Shown here piece by piece: positions 34,054 to 42,223 of a DNA stretch of 64,000 nucleotides. The translations under genes and the position numbers were made by a program. Below the pieces are notes generated by a model. The model was not told the DNA's origin. It saw nothing but the letters and a program-made list of their open reading frames with translations, and did not search any database. Numbering within the stretch: position 1 is the stretch's first letter; each line of letters begins with the position of its first letter. The stretch lies in assembly GCF_015244745.1 (NCBI RefSeq), contig NZ_JABCQI010000007.1, forward strand, positions 124,001 to 188,000. Direction: 5' to 3'. The stretch comes from Gluconobacter cadivus. GTDB taxonomy: Bacteria; Pseudomonadota; Alphaproteobacteria; Acetobacterales; Acetobacteraceae.

Positions 34054-35114
34054 GCATCACTCTCGAAGCCTTCACGCAATACGCTCCCCGCTCTTCGCGC
34101 AAACTGCTCGATAACATCGCGCTAACCGTCGAAGACCGCGCGTTCGTCGCGCTTGTCGGGCCATCCGGAGCCGGAAAAACCACCCTGCTCAGAGCCATTG
34201 CAGGCCTTTCCTCCCATTCCGAAGGCACACTGCTGATCGACGGCCTTCCCATCCACGACCGCCCCGTACAGGACCGGGGCATCGGGTTCGTCTTCCAGAA
34301 CTATGCCCTGTTCCGACACATGACCGTGGCCCGGAACATCGCCTTCGGCCTCGACGTCCTGCCCCGCGCGCGGCGCCCCGATCGCGCCGCCATCCAGCGC
34401 CGCGTCACTGAACTTCTGGACCTCATCCAGCTTCCCCATCTCGCAAAAGCCTACCCGGACCAGCTTTCCGGCGGCCAGAGACAGCGCGTGGCCCTTGCCC
34501 GCGCACTGGCAACCGGCCCCAGACTTCTCCTGCTCGATGAACCTTTCGGCGCCTTGGACCCTCTGGTCCGCCGTGACATCCGCCGCTGGCTCCGGGACCT
34601 GCACGACCGGATGAACCTGACGACCATTCTCGTCACCCATGACCACGAAGAAGCCATGGACGTCGCAGACACGCTCGTCGTCATGCAGGAGGGCCGCATC
34701 GTTCAGGCCGCCGACGCCTCCACCCTGAATGCTGCCCCCCAAACGCCCTTTGTCATGGAGTTTCTGGGCGAAACCCTCAAATTTCCGGGTACCGTCCGGT
34801 CTGGTCAGTTCGTTCCGGACAATACCGACATCGCCCCTTTCCCGTTCGAGGGGCCAGACGGAGACGCGACCGCTTTTATCCGCCCACATGACGTCTTCCT
34901 CCTGCCCGGGGCTGGACAGGCTTCCGTGGAAAAACGCCCCCATTTTTCCAACGGGCTTTTCCGCTATCAGATCGTTACCGCCGAGGCCGCATTTGAAATG
35001 ATTACACCCACAGACCTCTCCCCACAGGAGATGCAGAATGTCCGCGTCGACATCAGCCGCGGAAAAATTTTCTATCCCGCTGCTGCGTCAGAAGACCCTC
35101 CGAAGCCAGCCTGA
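34050..35114 (+). CDS. cysA: Sulfate ABC transporter ATP-binding protein CysA
   Basis: A 354-residue ATPase that drives sulfate uptake. Walker A is GPSGAGKTT near 34-42, the Q-loop VFQNYALF, the ABC signature [15 protein letters not shown] and Walker [13 protein letters not shown], followed by the H-loop [10 protein letters not shown]. The C-terminal 110 residues ([25 protein letters not shown]) form the TOBE-like domain of CysA. The stop lies 9 bp from the convergent sensor-kinase stop, with no room for a long terminator. Confidence 0.93.
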   Translation: MSITLEAFTQYAPRSSRKLLDNIALTVEDRAFVALVGPSGAGKTTLLRAIAGLSSHSEGTLLIDGLPIHDRPVQDRGIGFVFQNYALFRHMTVARNIAFGLDVLPRARRPDRAAIQRRVTELLDLIQLPHLAKAYPDQLSGGQRQRVALARALATGPRLLLLDEPFGALDPLVRRDIRRWLRDLHDRMNLTTILVTHDHEEAMDVADTLVVMQEGRIVQAADASTLNAAPQTPFVMEFLGETLKFPGTVRSGQFVPDNTDIAPFPFEGPDGDATAFIRPHDVFLLPGAGQASVEKRPHFSNGLFRYQIVTAEAAFEMITPTDLSPQEMQNVRVDISRGKIFYPAAASEDPPKPA

Positions 35115-35123
35115 GCGGGCCAT

Positions 35124-36344
35124 TCATATCTGCACGTCAAAGGTCGTCGTCCATTCCGATCGCTCACCAGCCTGGCTCAGGACCAGCGTCCCGCCATGTC
35201 CCCTGACAATCTGGCGCGCCAGAGGCAGTCCGATCCCGTTGCCGCCCGCCTTGAACGAGACAAACGGCTCGAAAACCTGTTCCCGCAGCGCTGCATCAAT
35301 CCCTGAACCATTATCGCGGATTCTGATCAGAACGGCCCGATCGGCCATTTCAACAGCCAGTTGCACTCGGGGCGCAGACTGTCCCAGAGCAGCCTCGGCC
35401 CCGTTGTTCAGAAGATTCATAAGCGCCTGTTCCATCTGCGCGGCATCAAGTCGGACCATGAGCCGCCCCGCAGGCACCACCACGTCCAGCACCACGCGCG
35501 TACCCCAGCGCGCCATAAAAAGCGTGACGATTTCACGCACCAGCGCGCCAAGGTCTGCGGGCTTCAGATCCGGTCTGGGCAGACGCGCCAGATCGCGATA
35601 GCCGCGCACGAACCGATCCAGCCCCTCTGCACGACGCCGGATCGTTCCAAGCGCCTCCGCAATCAATGGCCCTGTCTCATGGCGGCTGTCTGCCGGTCCC
35701 CGACATTCGGAAAACAGCTCTTCGGCGGTGGCGGACAGGGAAACGATTGGTGTGAGGGAATTCATGATCTCGTGGCTGAGAACCTGAAGAAGACCACGCA
35801 GCGCCTGAGCTTCCGCAGCGTTCAACCCGGCCTCGATGTCCGTCAGCGCCAGATACGCAACGATCCCTCCTGCCCCGGCACCTTTTCCGACCGACAGCGC
35901 ATAGACCCGCGGCGCACTCCCGACGGATGGCAGACGGATCAGGCGTTTTTCCGGCCCCGACGCCTCCTTCTCCAAAGCCGCAATGAGAGCTTCGGGTGGC
36001 TCACGCAGGACCCCTTCCGTCATGAACAGACGCCGCGCCGCACGATTGGCGGCATGCAGGGTCCCATCCACATACTGGACCAGAAGCGGCACAGGCGCAT
36101 GATCGAGCAGCGCCCGGTTCCGCAGCTTTTCCCGATCCACGGGACGCACGACGGAAGGCTCGTGCCGTTTCAGACGCCGCGTCACCCGGATCTGCGCCGC
36201 AACGACAGACCCTGCACAGATCAGCCCGACGCATATGCACAGCAGGGCCGTCGCATAAAACCCCCGCTGCCAGGCCGGAATGGTCAGCAGACAGGCCGCC
36301 ACGATGCCGCAAAGCCGCAGGAACGTCTCAGCTACGACCCGCAT
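35124..36344 (-). CDS. Sensor histidine kinase of efflux locus (NtrY-like)
   Basis: A 406-residue membrane kinase. Two hydrophobic helices (about 8-24 and 30-50) enclose only a very short external loop, so it may sense within the membrane. A PAS-like segment follows (about 78-170). The phospho-acceptor His is H191 in VLSHEIMNSLTPI, an NtrB/NtrY-type H-box. The ATPase domain has NLLNNGAEAAL (N box), IRIRDNGSGID (G1) and GGNGIGLPLARQIVRGHGG (G2). Its ATG follows the regulator's stop directly (TAG ATG), so the two are one operon. It presumably phosphorylates that regulator to control the adjacent exporter. Confidence 0.88.
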   Translation of the reverse strand: MRVVAETFLRLCGIVAACLLTIPAWQRGFYATALLCICVGLICAGSVVAAQIRVTRRLKRHEPSVVRPVDREKLRNRALLDHAPVPLLVQYVDGTLHAANRAARRLFMTEGVLREPPEALIAALEKEASGPEKRLIRLPSVGSAPRVYALSVGKGAGAGGIVAYLALTDIEAGLNAAEAQALRGLLQVLSHEIMNSLTPIVSLSATAEELFSECRGPADSRHETGPLIAEALGTIRRRAEGLDRFVRGYRDLARLPRPDLKPADLGALVREIVTLFMARWGTRVVLDVVVPAGRLMVRLDAAQMEQALMNLLNNGAEAALGQSAPRVQLAVEMADRAVLIRIRDNGSGIDAALREQVFEPFVSFKAGGNGIGLPLARQIVRGHGGTLVLSQAGERSEWTTTFDVQI

Positions 36345-37553
36345 CTAAAGCCCGTACCGTGCCATACGACGATACAGCGCCGGTCTGGTCAGACCCAGTT
36401 CCCGCGCAGCCTGCGTCACATTGAATCCATGCTTGCGCAATGCCGTCTCGATCAGGGATCGCTCGGTATCGCGCAGCGTCAGCGCTGCGTTCGGAACCGC
36501 TTCGGCCTCTTCGGAAGCCGTTTCCCATGTCCCGGTGAGTACAGCCCGCTCAATCACCGCACGCAGACCGCGCACATTCTGAGGCCACTCTTCCTCACAC
36601 AGCAACCGAAGCCGGCCCTCGTCCATTGCGGGTTCCGCAAGTCCATGCCGGGCTGCGAAATACCGCAGGAAATGCGCGCTCAGAGCAACGATATCGTCCG
36701 CTCGCCCCTGCAAAGGAGAGAGGGTCAATCCGACCATTCCCAGATGCAGCATCAGCCGCGGATCCAGCATACCCTCCAGAGCCGCATGATCCCGCGAGGA
36801 CAGAGCAATCACCCGTGGAGCCACGCGTGCGTCCAGCCTGTCCGCCAGACGGCGCTGCATGGGCGCAGACAGCGCCTCGATATTGCGAAAGATCCACGTT
36901 CCCCGCCCTTCCGGCAAAGCCTCGCAATCCTCCGCACGGAGCATCACCGCAGGATCGTCTTCATAAGAAAGAGCATGAATGCGCCGCGCCAGCAGCATCT
37001 TCCCGACACCCGGCGCACCCGTGATGATCAGTGACGCGCGGGTCACAGCCAGACGGTCCGCTTCGGCAATGGTCCGCCTCAGATCATCGGACGCTATAAT
37101 CAGAGCGGGTTCTGCCTCAGTCGCGTGACGGGCCCGGCATTTCTTCAGCGTCCCCTCGACCAGCGCCAGAAGACGCTCGTTATTCCAGGGCTTCATGACG
37201 AAATCGACAGCCCCGGCGCGCATCGCCGCAACAGCAATCGTCACGCCACTATGGCCGGTCACGACAATCACCGGCAGGTCCGGACGCAGGACCAGCATGT
37301 CCCTGAGCAGGGCCAGCCCTTCGGCACCAGCAGTCATTCCTTTCGTATAATTGAGATCGAGCAGCACGAGATCGACAGGAAACGACGCCAGCTGCGTCAA
37401 CGCCTCATCCGCCCCATGCGCGGAAAGAATGTCCAGCCCGCTGCGACGGAACAGCAGACGGGCCGCAACCTGCACATCGCGATCGTCATCAACGAAGAGA
37501 AGACGCGGTGCCGGAAGAGCGGATTCCCCCGATTCGTTTCGGATTGCATTCAT
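36345..37553 (-). CDS. NtrC-like response regulator with degenerate AAA+ domain
   Basis: A 402-residue regulator. The receiver domain (about 16-135) has LLFVDDDRDV and the phosphorylated Asp at 66 in DLVLLDLNYTKG. The central domain keeps a Walker-A-like GAPGVGKMLLAR. The stretch that should hold the sigma54-contacting GAFTGA loop is missing, and the Walker B region reads GTWIFRNIEALS instead of GTLFLDEIG. The C-terminus is a Fis-type helix-turn-helix (NVTQAARELGLTRPALYRRMARYG). It therefore probably works without sigma54, as a phosphorylation-controlled DNA-binding protein. It is divergent from the exporter genes, and a perfect palindrome lies 24 bp before its start. Confidence 0.85.
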   Translation of the reverse strand: MNAIRNESGESALPAPRLLFVDDDRDVQVAARLLFRRSGLDILSAHGADEALTQLASFPVDLVLLDLNYTKGMTAGAEGLALLRDMLVLRPDLPVIVVTGHSGVTIAVAAMRAGAVDFVMKPWNNERLLALVEGTLKKCRARHATEAEPALIIASDDLRRTIAEADRLAVTRASLIITGAPGVGKMLLARRIHALSYEDDPAVMLRAEDCEALPEGRGTWIFRNIEALSAPMQRRLADRLDARVAPRVIALSSRDHAALEGMLDPRLMLHLGMVGLTLSPLQGRADDIVALSAHFLRYFAARHGLAEPAMDEGRLRLLCEEEWPQNVRGLRAVIERAVLTGTWETASEEAEAVPNAALTLRDTERSLIETALRKHGFNVTQAARELGLTRPALYRRMARYGL

Positions 37554-37576
37554 TGTGATCTTGACAGACCTCTCAG

Positions 37577-37619
37577 GGGTGTCCGGTTCCGGACACCCTG
37601 TTCGAAACCGGACATACCC
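37577..37619. promoter_or_regulatory. Perfect palindrome and extra half-site, likely response-regulator operator
   Basis: GGGTGTCCGG (37577-37586) and CCGGACACCC (37589-37598) form 10-bp perfect arms around TT. A further copy of the right arm, CCGGACA followed by taCCC, lies at 37608-37619, so there is a palindrome plus a spaced half-site. The location between the divergent regulator and adaptor genes suits control of both directions. A TATCGTTATTTA stretch at 37639-37650 lies further on. Confidence 0.65.
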
Positions 37620-37710
37620 GTAAAATCAGAATAAATTTTATCGTTATTTATCAATGAGTTAAATTCCATTTCCGCCATGATACACTGTTTGCCAACAGGA
37701 GAAACAGTGC

Positions 37711-39030
37711 ATGGATCAACCCGTTTCCAAAGCCCCGCCGAACGCCGCACTCCGCCCTGCATCCGGTGCCGTCATGGACCGGGCAGTCGTCCCGTCGCGG
37801 AGCAGGATCCTGACCCGGCGGGCTCTGCGTTATGGTACCCCCGTCGCGGTTGCGGGCCTGATCTGGGCCGGATGGCGCCTCGTCCCGGCATCGGGAACGC
37901 TTTCTGTCTCCCAGGAGCAGTTGACAGTGGCGACCGTCCAATCCGCGCCCTTTCTCGACTACCTTCCCGTCCGCGCCACCGTGGCCCCGCTCAACGTGAC
38001 CTTCATTGATGCCATTCAGGGCGGCGAAGTGTCCGAAGTCGTGGCGAAGGACGGCGCGCTCGTGAAAAAGGGAGACGTTCTGGCGCATCTGACCAACCCC
38101 CAACTCCAGCTCGACGTCACCTCCCGCGAAGCCCAGATCGCAAGCCAGCTTGGGGCCGTCAGCGCCCAGCGCCTGACCCTGCAACAGACGCGCACGACCG
38201 AAGAAACGCAGCGCGCAGAGGCACGCTACAATCTGCTCAAGGCCCAGCGCGAACTCTCCATCCGCCAGCAGTTGCACGATCAGGGTTTTGAATCCGACGC
38301 CAACGTCCAGTCCTACCGCGACGAAGCGGACTATTACGCCCAGCGCCTGAAACGCCTTGAAAGCGCCCTGACGCAGGATCTGAAGGTCGCGGACCGGCAG
38401 GGTGGCGAAATCGACGAGGAGGCCCAGCGCCTGCGCTCCAATCTGGACGTGGTGGAGGCCAGTCTTGGAGCGCTCGACCTCCGTGCGCCGCTGGATGGAC
38501 GCCTGACCAATTTCGATCTCCAGCCGGGACAGTCTCTCAAGGCCGGAGACAAGATCGGCCAGATCGACAGCGAAGGCCAGTACAGGCTCGATGCGGATAT
38601 CGATGAATTCTATCTCGGCCGCGTCGCGGTCGGCGAGCGGGCCGAAGCCGATCTGGGCGACACGAAACTTCCCATGACCGTCTCAAGGGTTCACCCGCAG
38701 GTCACGAACGGTCAGTTCCGCGCGGAACTCACATTCGACAGACCGCCGCCAGCCGGATTGCGGCGCGGAGAAAGCATCGATCTGCGCATCACGCTGGGCG
38801 AAACCCATCGCGCGCTCGTCCTGCCCAACGGAGCATGGCTGGAGGCCAGCGGCGGCTCTTCGGCCTTCGTCCTAGCCTCGGGCGAGCAGAGTGCGGACCG
38901 CGTGTCGATCACATCCGGCCGCCGCAATCCCGAACAGGTCGAGATCACCGGCGGCCTGCATGACGGCGATCGGGTGATCGTCTCTTCCTACAATTCCTAC
39001 AAGAATTTCAGCCATCTCGCGATTCACTGA
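37711..39030 (+). CDS. HlyD/MacA-type periplasmic adaptor of ABC exporter
   Basis: A 439-residue membrane-fusion protein. A single N-terminal anchor helix (about 35-52, PVAVAGLIWAGWRLV) is followed by a biotinyl-lipoyl half-motif (GGEVSEVVAKDGALVKKGDVLAHL). A long coiled-coil hairpin (about 125-255, LQLDVTSREAQIASQLG to EIDEEAQRLRSNLDVVEASL) follows, then the second lipoyl half (LRAPLDGRLTNFDLQPGQSLKAG) and beta-barrel/membrane-proximal domains. It would link inner-membrane permeases to the TolC-like channel encoded downstream. AGGAG precedes the ATG by about 9 bases. Confidence 0.88.
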   Translation: MDQPVSKAPPNAALRPASGAVMDRAVVPSRSRILTRRALRYGTPVAVAGLIWAGWRLVPASGTLSVSQEQLTVATVQSAPFLDYLPVRATVAPLNVTFIDAIQGGEVSEVVAKDGALVKKGDVLAHLTNPQLQLDVTSREAQIASQLGAVSAQRLTLQQTRTTEETQRAEARYNLLKAQRELSIRQQLHDQGFESDANVQSYRDEADYYAQRLKRLESALTQDLKVADRQGGEIDEEAQRLRSNLDVVEASLGALDLRAPLDGRLTNFDLQPGQSLKAGDKIGQIDSEGQYRLDADIDEFYLGRVAVGERAEADLGDTKLPMTVSRVHPQVTNGQFRAELTFDRPPPAGLRRGESIDLRITLGETHRALVLPNGAWLEASGGSSAFVLASGEQSADRVSITSGRRNPEQVEITGGLHDGDRVIVSSYNSYKNFSHLAIH

Positions 39031-39056
39031 CGCAACGCATTGCAGGACCGGACACC

Positions 39057-39740
39057 ATGCTGATCGAACTCTCGCACATCCAGCGCCTCTACCGCTCCGA
39101 CGAAGTGGAGACGACCGCTCTGCACGACATCGAACTCCAGATCGAAAAAGGCGAATTCGTCGCGATCATGGGGCCGTCGGGCTGCGGCAAGTCCACGCTG
39201 CTGAACATCCTCGGCACGATCGACCGCCCGACCGGGGGCTCATACCGCTTCGGTGAGCATGAACTGACGGCGATGAACGAGGCAGAACTGGCGAAATTCC
39301 GCCGCGAGCATCTGGGCTACGTGTTCCAGAGCTTCAACCTGATCGACGAACTGACGATCGAGGAGAATATCGAACTCGCCCTGATCTATCGCAACATGCC
39401 CAAAGCCGAACGGCAGAGCCGTGTGTCCCATGCCATGGACCATGTCGGCATCGCCCATCGTGCACGGCATTACCCGTCCCAGCTTTCCGGCGGTCAGCAG
39501 CAGCGCGCGGCCATCGCGCGCGCCATCGTGGGCGAACCGAGCCTGATCCTCGCCGACGAACCGACCGGCAATCTCGACACCGAAAACGGCGCACAGGTGA
39601 TGGACATCCTCCAGCGCCTGAACGACGAGGGCGCCACCATCATCATGGTCACGCACTCTCCAAGCCACGCCGACCTCGCCCGCCGCCGCATCGACATGCT
39701 CGACGGACAGGTCGTCGTCTCCGTCCGCAACGCGATCTGA
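39057..39740 (+). CDS. MacB/LolD-type ABC ATPase, only ATPase of the five-permease locus
   Basis: A 227-residue ATPase with Walker A GPSGCGKST near 41-49, Q-loop VFQSFNLIDEL, signature LSGGQQQRAAIARAI, Walker B LILADEPTGNLD and H-loop VTHSPSHADLA. It belongs to the MacB/LolD/FtsE group that couples to FtsX-fold permeases without substrate passage through the membrane. It lies 26 bp after the adaptor gene and 27 bp before the first permease. No other ATPase occurs up to 53.4 kb, so it must serve all five permeases. Confidence 0.92.
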   Translation: MLIELSHIQRLYRSDEVETTALHDIELQIEKGEFVAIMGPSGCGKSTLLNILGTIDRPTGGSYRFGEHELTAMNEAELAKFRREHLGYVFQSFNLIDELTIEENIELALIYRNMPKAERQSRVSHAMDHVGIAHRARHYPSQLSGGQQQRAAIARAIVGEPSLILADEPTGNLDTENGAQVMDILQRLNDEGATIIMVTHSPSHADLARRRIDMLDGQVVVSVRNAI

Positions 39741-39767
39741 AGCGACAGCAAGGGAGGAACGAGGGCC

Positions 39768-42212
39768 ATGAGAACGATGATGTCGGATTTCTGGCGACTG
39801 GCCGTGCGCTACAGGCTCTACACCGCCCTGAATGTGATCGGTCTTGGGTTGGGCGTGGCCACGTTTCTCACCCTGGCGCTGGTGGCGCGTTACGAACTGG
39901 GCTGGGACGGCTTTTACCGGCAATCGGCGTCGATCTACGAACTGCAGGCTGATTTCATGATCGGCAGCGGCACATTTCATATGGCCGCGCTTCATGATCC
40001 GATGCTTCCGGCCGTCCAAACCCGTATTCCCGGCCTGCAAGGCACGCGCCTTGAACAGATCTCCGCAGACCTGGTGGCGCCTTCGGACATTAGCAAAACG
40101 GTGCATTACGACCAGACGGTCAGCTTCGTCGATCCGAATTTCTTCGACCTTTTCGACCTGAAATTCACAGCCGGTTCGCCAGCCGTTCTCTCCTCGCCCG
40201 AAAACATCATCCTGTCGGCGACCATGGCGCGGCAGCTGTTTGGGGAAAAACCCGCGCTCGGCCAGACACTGGAGGTTACGCGTCATGGCAAGACTTCCGT
40301 CTATCGTGTCGCGGGAGTGCTTCGCGACCATCCGTCCAACACCACGATCCCGACCGATCTGATTGCCGCTATCCCGAAAACTGCTGCGGACCGCCCGTGC
40401 GACGGCTGGGACACGATGTGCGCGCAAACCTACGCGGTGCTGCCCACACCCGCCTTGCGCCAGTCTTTTCTGCAAAACGCCCATGACGTCCTGATGACCT
40501 CCCCGATGTCCCGCGCCATTGAGCAGAAAGATCCGGGGGGTGAAAAAATGACCCTCAAGATTGTTCCTCTCCCGCTCGTTCATTTCGGCTCCGATGGCGT
40601 GGCGGAGGACGGGGCATCACGCAGCGTGCTGTTCGCACTCGCCGCAATCGGCACCCTCTCCCTGCTCGCGGGAGCGATGAATTACGTCAATCTCGCCACC
40701 GCGCAGTCTCTGGGTCGGGCGCGGGAAGTGGCCATCCGCAAAGTTCTCGGCGCCTCCCACACCCGGCTGATGATCCGCTTTCTGGGGGAAACCCTCGTGC
40801 TGACGACGCTGGCGGCCATGCTGGGACTGATCCTGACGGAAATCGCGCTCCCGATGGTCGCCAGCCTCTCGGGCTGGGCCGTGGCGCTGGATTACGGCTG
40901 GACACTCCCCCTCCTCTGCGGCGTCATCGTCGTCCTCACGCTGGGAGCCGGCTTTTATCCCGCTTTCATGCTGTCCTCCTTTTCACCCGCACCGGTCCTC
41001 GCTTCCGCCCGCCTTCCGGCACAGGGGCGCTTCGGTGCACGGATCCGGCTCTTTCTGGTGGGGCTCCAGTTCGCATTCGCCGTGACGCTCGGGATCTGCA
41101 CCCTCGTCGTCAACGCGCAGGCGCTGCATCTGCGTCATCTGGACCGGGGCATGACGATCCCCGGCCTCGCCATTATCGCCACGGAAAACCTCACCGCGCT
41201 GGACAGGCAGCAGACCGCCATCGTGAACCTCCTGCGCGCCATGCCCGAAGTCACCGACCTGTCCGTCTCGGCGGGAGGGACACTCGGGCGCTACGACGTC
41301 GGGAGCGTCCACCGCGCACCCGGCCAGAAAGCCTTCATGGCGCAGACCGTCGCCCATGACGAAGCATTCTTCAGGACGTTCCGGCTGCACCTGCTCGCGG
41401 GACGCCTGACAACATCCGCCCACGCGACAGATGTCACACATACGAAAAACGGCAATCCGGACGTGCTGGCGCAGAACTTTGTCCTCAGCCGGGAAGCAAC
41501 GCGCAAGCTCGGTTTTTCCTCGCCGCAGGCCGCTCTGGGACAGACCTTCATGTTTGGTGACAGCCATATCGCCGAGAAACGCACGATTGTCGGTGTCGTC
41601 GAGGACGTCATTCTCAATTCCGGGCAGGACACCTTGCCTCCCCCGATCTACGAACTTGAAACAGGCCCGATCGAGCAGGGGATCATCGCGTTCCGGACCG
41701 CACCTGGTGCAATGCCCCGTGTTCTGGATGCACTGCGCAGGGCATGGCCGACACTGGCACCCGGCGTTCCGTTCGAGCCGCAGACCATGACCGAAATCAT
41801 CGCGGACTCAACCCGGGGCGATTTCGCACGCGGCCGTCTGTTCAGCATTGGCGCGGCCGTCGCCATCGCCATCGCCTGCCTCGGTCTGTACGGACTGGCG
41901 GCTTTCAATGCCGAACGCCGGATGCATGAAGTCGGCATCCGCAAGACACTGGGCGCCACGACCGCGCAGATCATGCGCCTGCTGCTGGGGCAGTTCCTGC
42001 GCCCTGTCCTGTACGCGAGCCTGATCGCCTGGCCTGTGGCCTGGCTGTTCATGCGGAACTGGCTCACGGGCTTCGACAACCCGGTCGCACTCACGCCTCT
42101 GTATTTCGTGCTCACCACGCTGCTCGCCGCTTTGCTGTGTGCGCTGACAATCTTCGGCCGGACCTTCGGCCTCGCCCGGGCCGAACCCGCCCGTGCCCTT
42201 CGCGCGGAGTGA
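39768..42212 (+). CDS. FtsX/MacB-type ABC permease 1 (duplicated module)
   Basis: An 814-residue permease with two repeats of periplasmic MacB_PCD-like domain plus FtsX-like membrane domain. Helix 1 is in NVIGLGLGVATFLTLALVARYE. A first periplasmic domain is followed by three helices with the coupling motif ARREVAIRKVLGAS-like (REVAIRKVLGAS near 325). A second periplasmic domain follows, and a C-terminal three-helix set carries EVGIRKTLGATTAQIMRLLLGQFLRPV. Between EIALP and FYPA there are 33 residues, as in permeases 2, 4 and 5. It ends ARAEPARALRAE, a tail repeated in permeases 2 and 3. It forms a mechanotransmission-type exporter with the single ATPase. Confidence 0.9.
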   Translation: MRTMMSDFWRLAVRYRLYTALNVIGLGLGVATFLTLALVARYELGWDGFYRQSASIYELQADFMIGSGTFHMAALHDPMLPAVQTRIPGLQGTRLEQISADLVAPSDISKTVHYDQTVSFVDPNFFDLFDLKFTAGSPAVLSSPENIILSATMARQLFGEKPALGQTLEVTRHGKTSVYRVAGVLRDHPSNTTIPTDLIAAIPKTAADRPCDGWDTMCAQTYAVLPTPALRQSFLQNAHDVLMTSPMSRAIEQKDPGGEKMTLKIVPLPLVHFGSDGVAEDGASRSVLFALAAIGTLSLLAGAMNYVNLATAQSLGRAREVAIRKVLGASHTRLMIRFLGETLVLTTLAAMLGLILTEIALPMVASLSGWAVALDYGWTLPLLCGVIVVLTLGAGFYPAFMLSSFSPAPVLASARLPAQGRFGARIRLFLVGLQFAFAVTLGICTLVVNAQALHLRHLDRGMTIPGLAIIATENLTALDRQQTAIVNLLRAMPEVTDLSVSAGGTLGRYDVGSVHRAPGQKAFMAQTVAHDEAFFRTFRLHLLAGRLTTSAHATDVTHTKNGNPDVLAQNFVLSREATRKLGFSSPQAALGQTFMFGDSHIAEKRTIVGVVEDVILNSGQDTLPPPIYELETGPIEQGIIAFRTAPGAMPRVLDALRRAWPTLAPGVPFEPQTMTEIIADSTRGDFARGRLFSIGAAVAIAIACLGLYGLAAFNAERRMHEVGIRKTLGATTAQIMRLLLGQFLRPVLYASLIAWPVAWLFMRNWLTGFDNPVALTPLYFVLTTLLAALLCALTIFGRTFGLARAEPARALRAE

Positions 42213-42223
42213 CCGTCATGCTC
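42201..42223 (+). repeat. Permease junction repeat, copy 1
   Basis: The 23-base junction covering the end of permease 1, its stop and the start of permease 2 (ending ACCGTCATGCTC) recurs at 44636-44658 with one mismatch. It contains the ribosome-binding GGAG. Confidence 0.7.

Noticed and set aside
35361-37034. 557-codon plus-strand open frame opposite the sensor kinase and regulator
   Set aside because: Antisense to two domain-supported genes; composition is Arg/Gln-rich shadow sequence.
37678-37693. Sigma54-like promoter TGATACACTGTTTGCC before the adaptor gene
   Set aside because: The -24 GG is missing, the leader would be only a few bases, and the adjacent regulator lacks the GAFTGA loop needed for sigma54.
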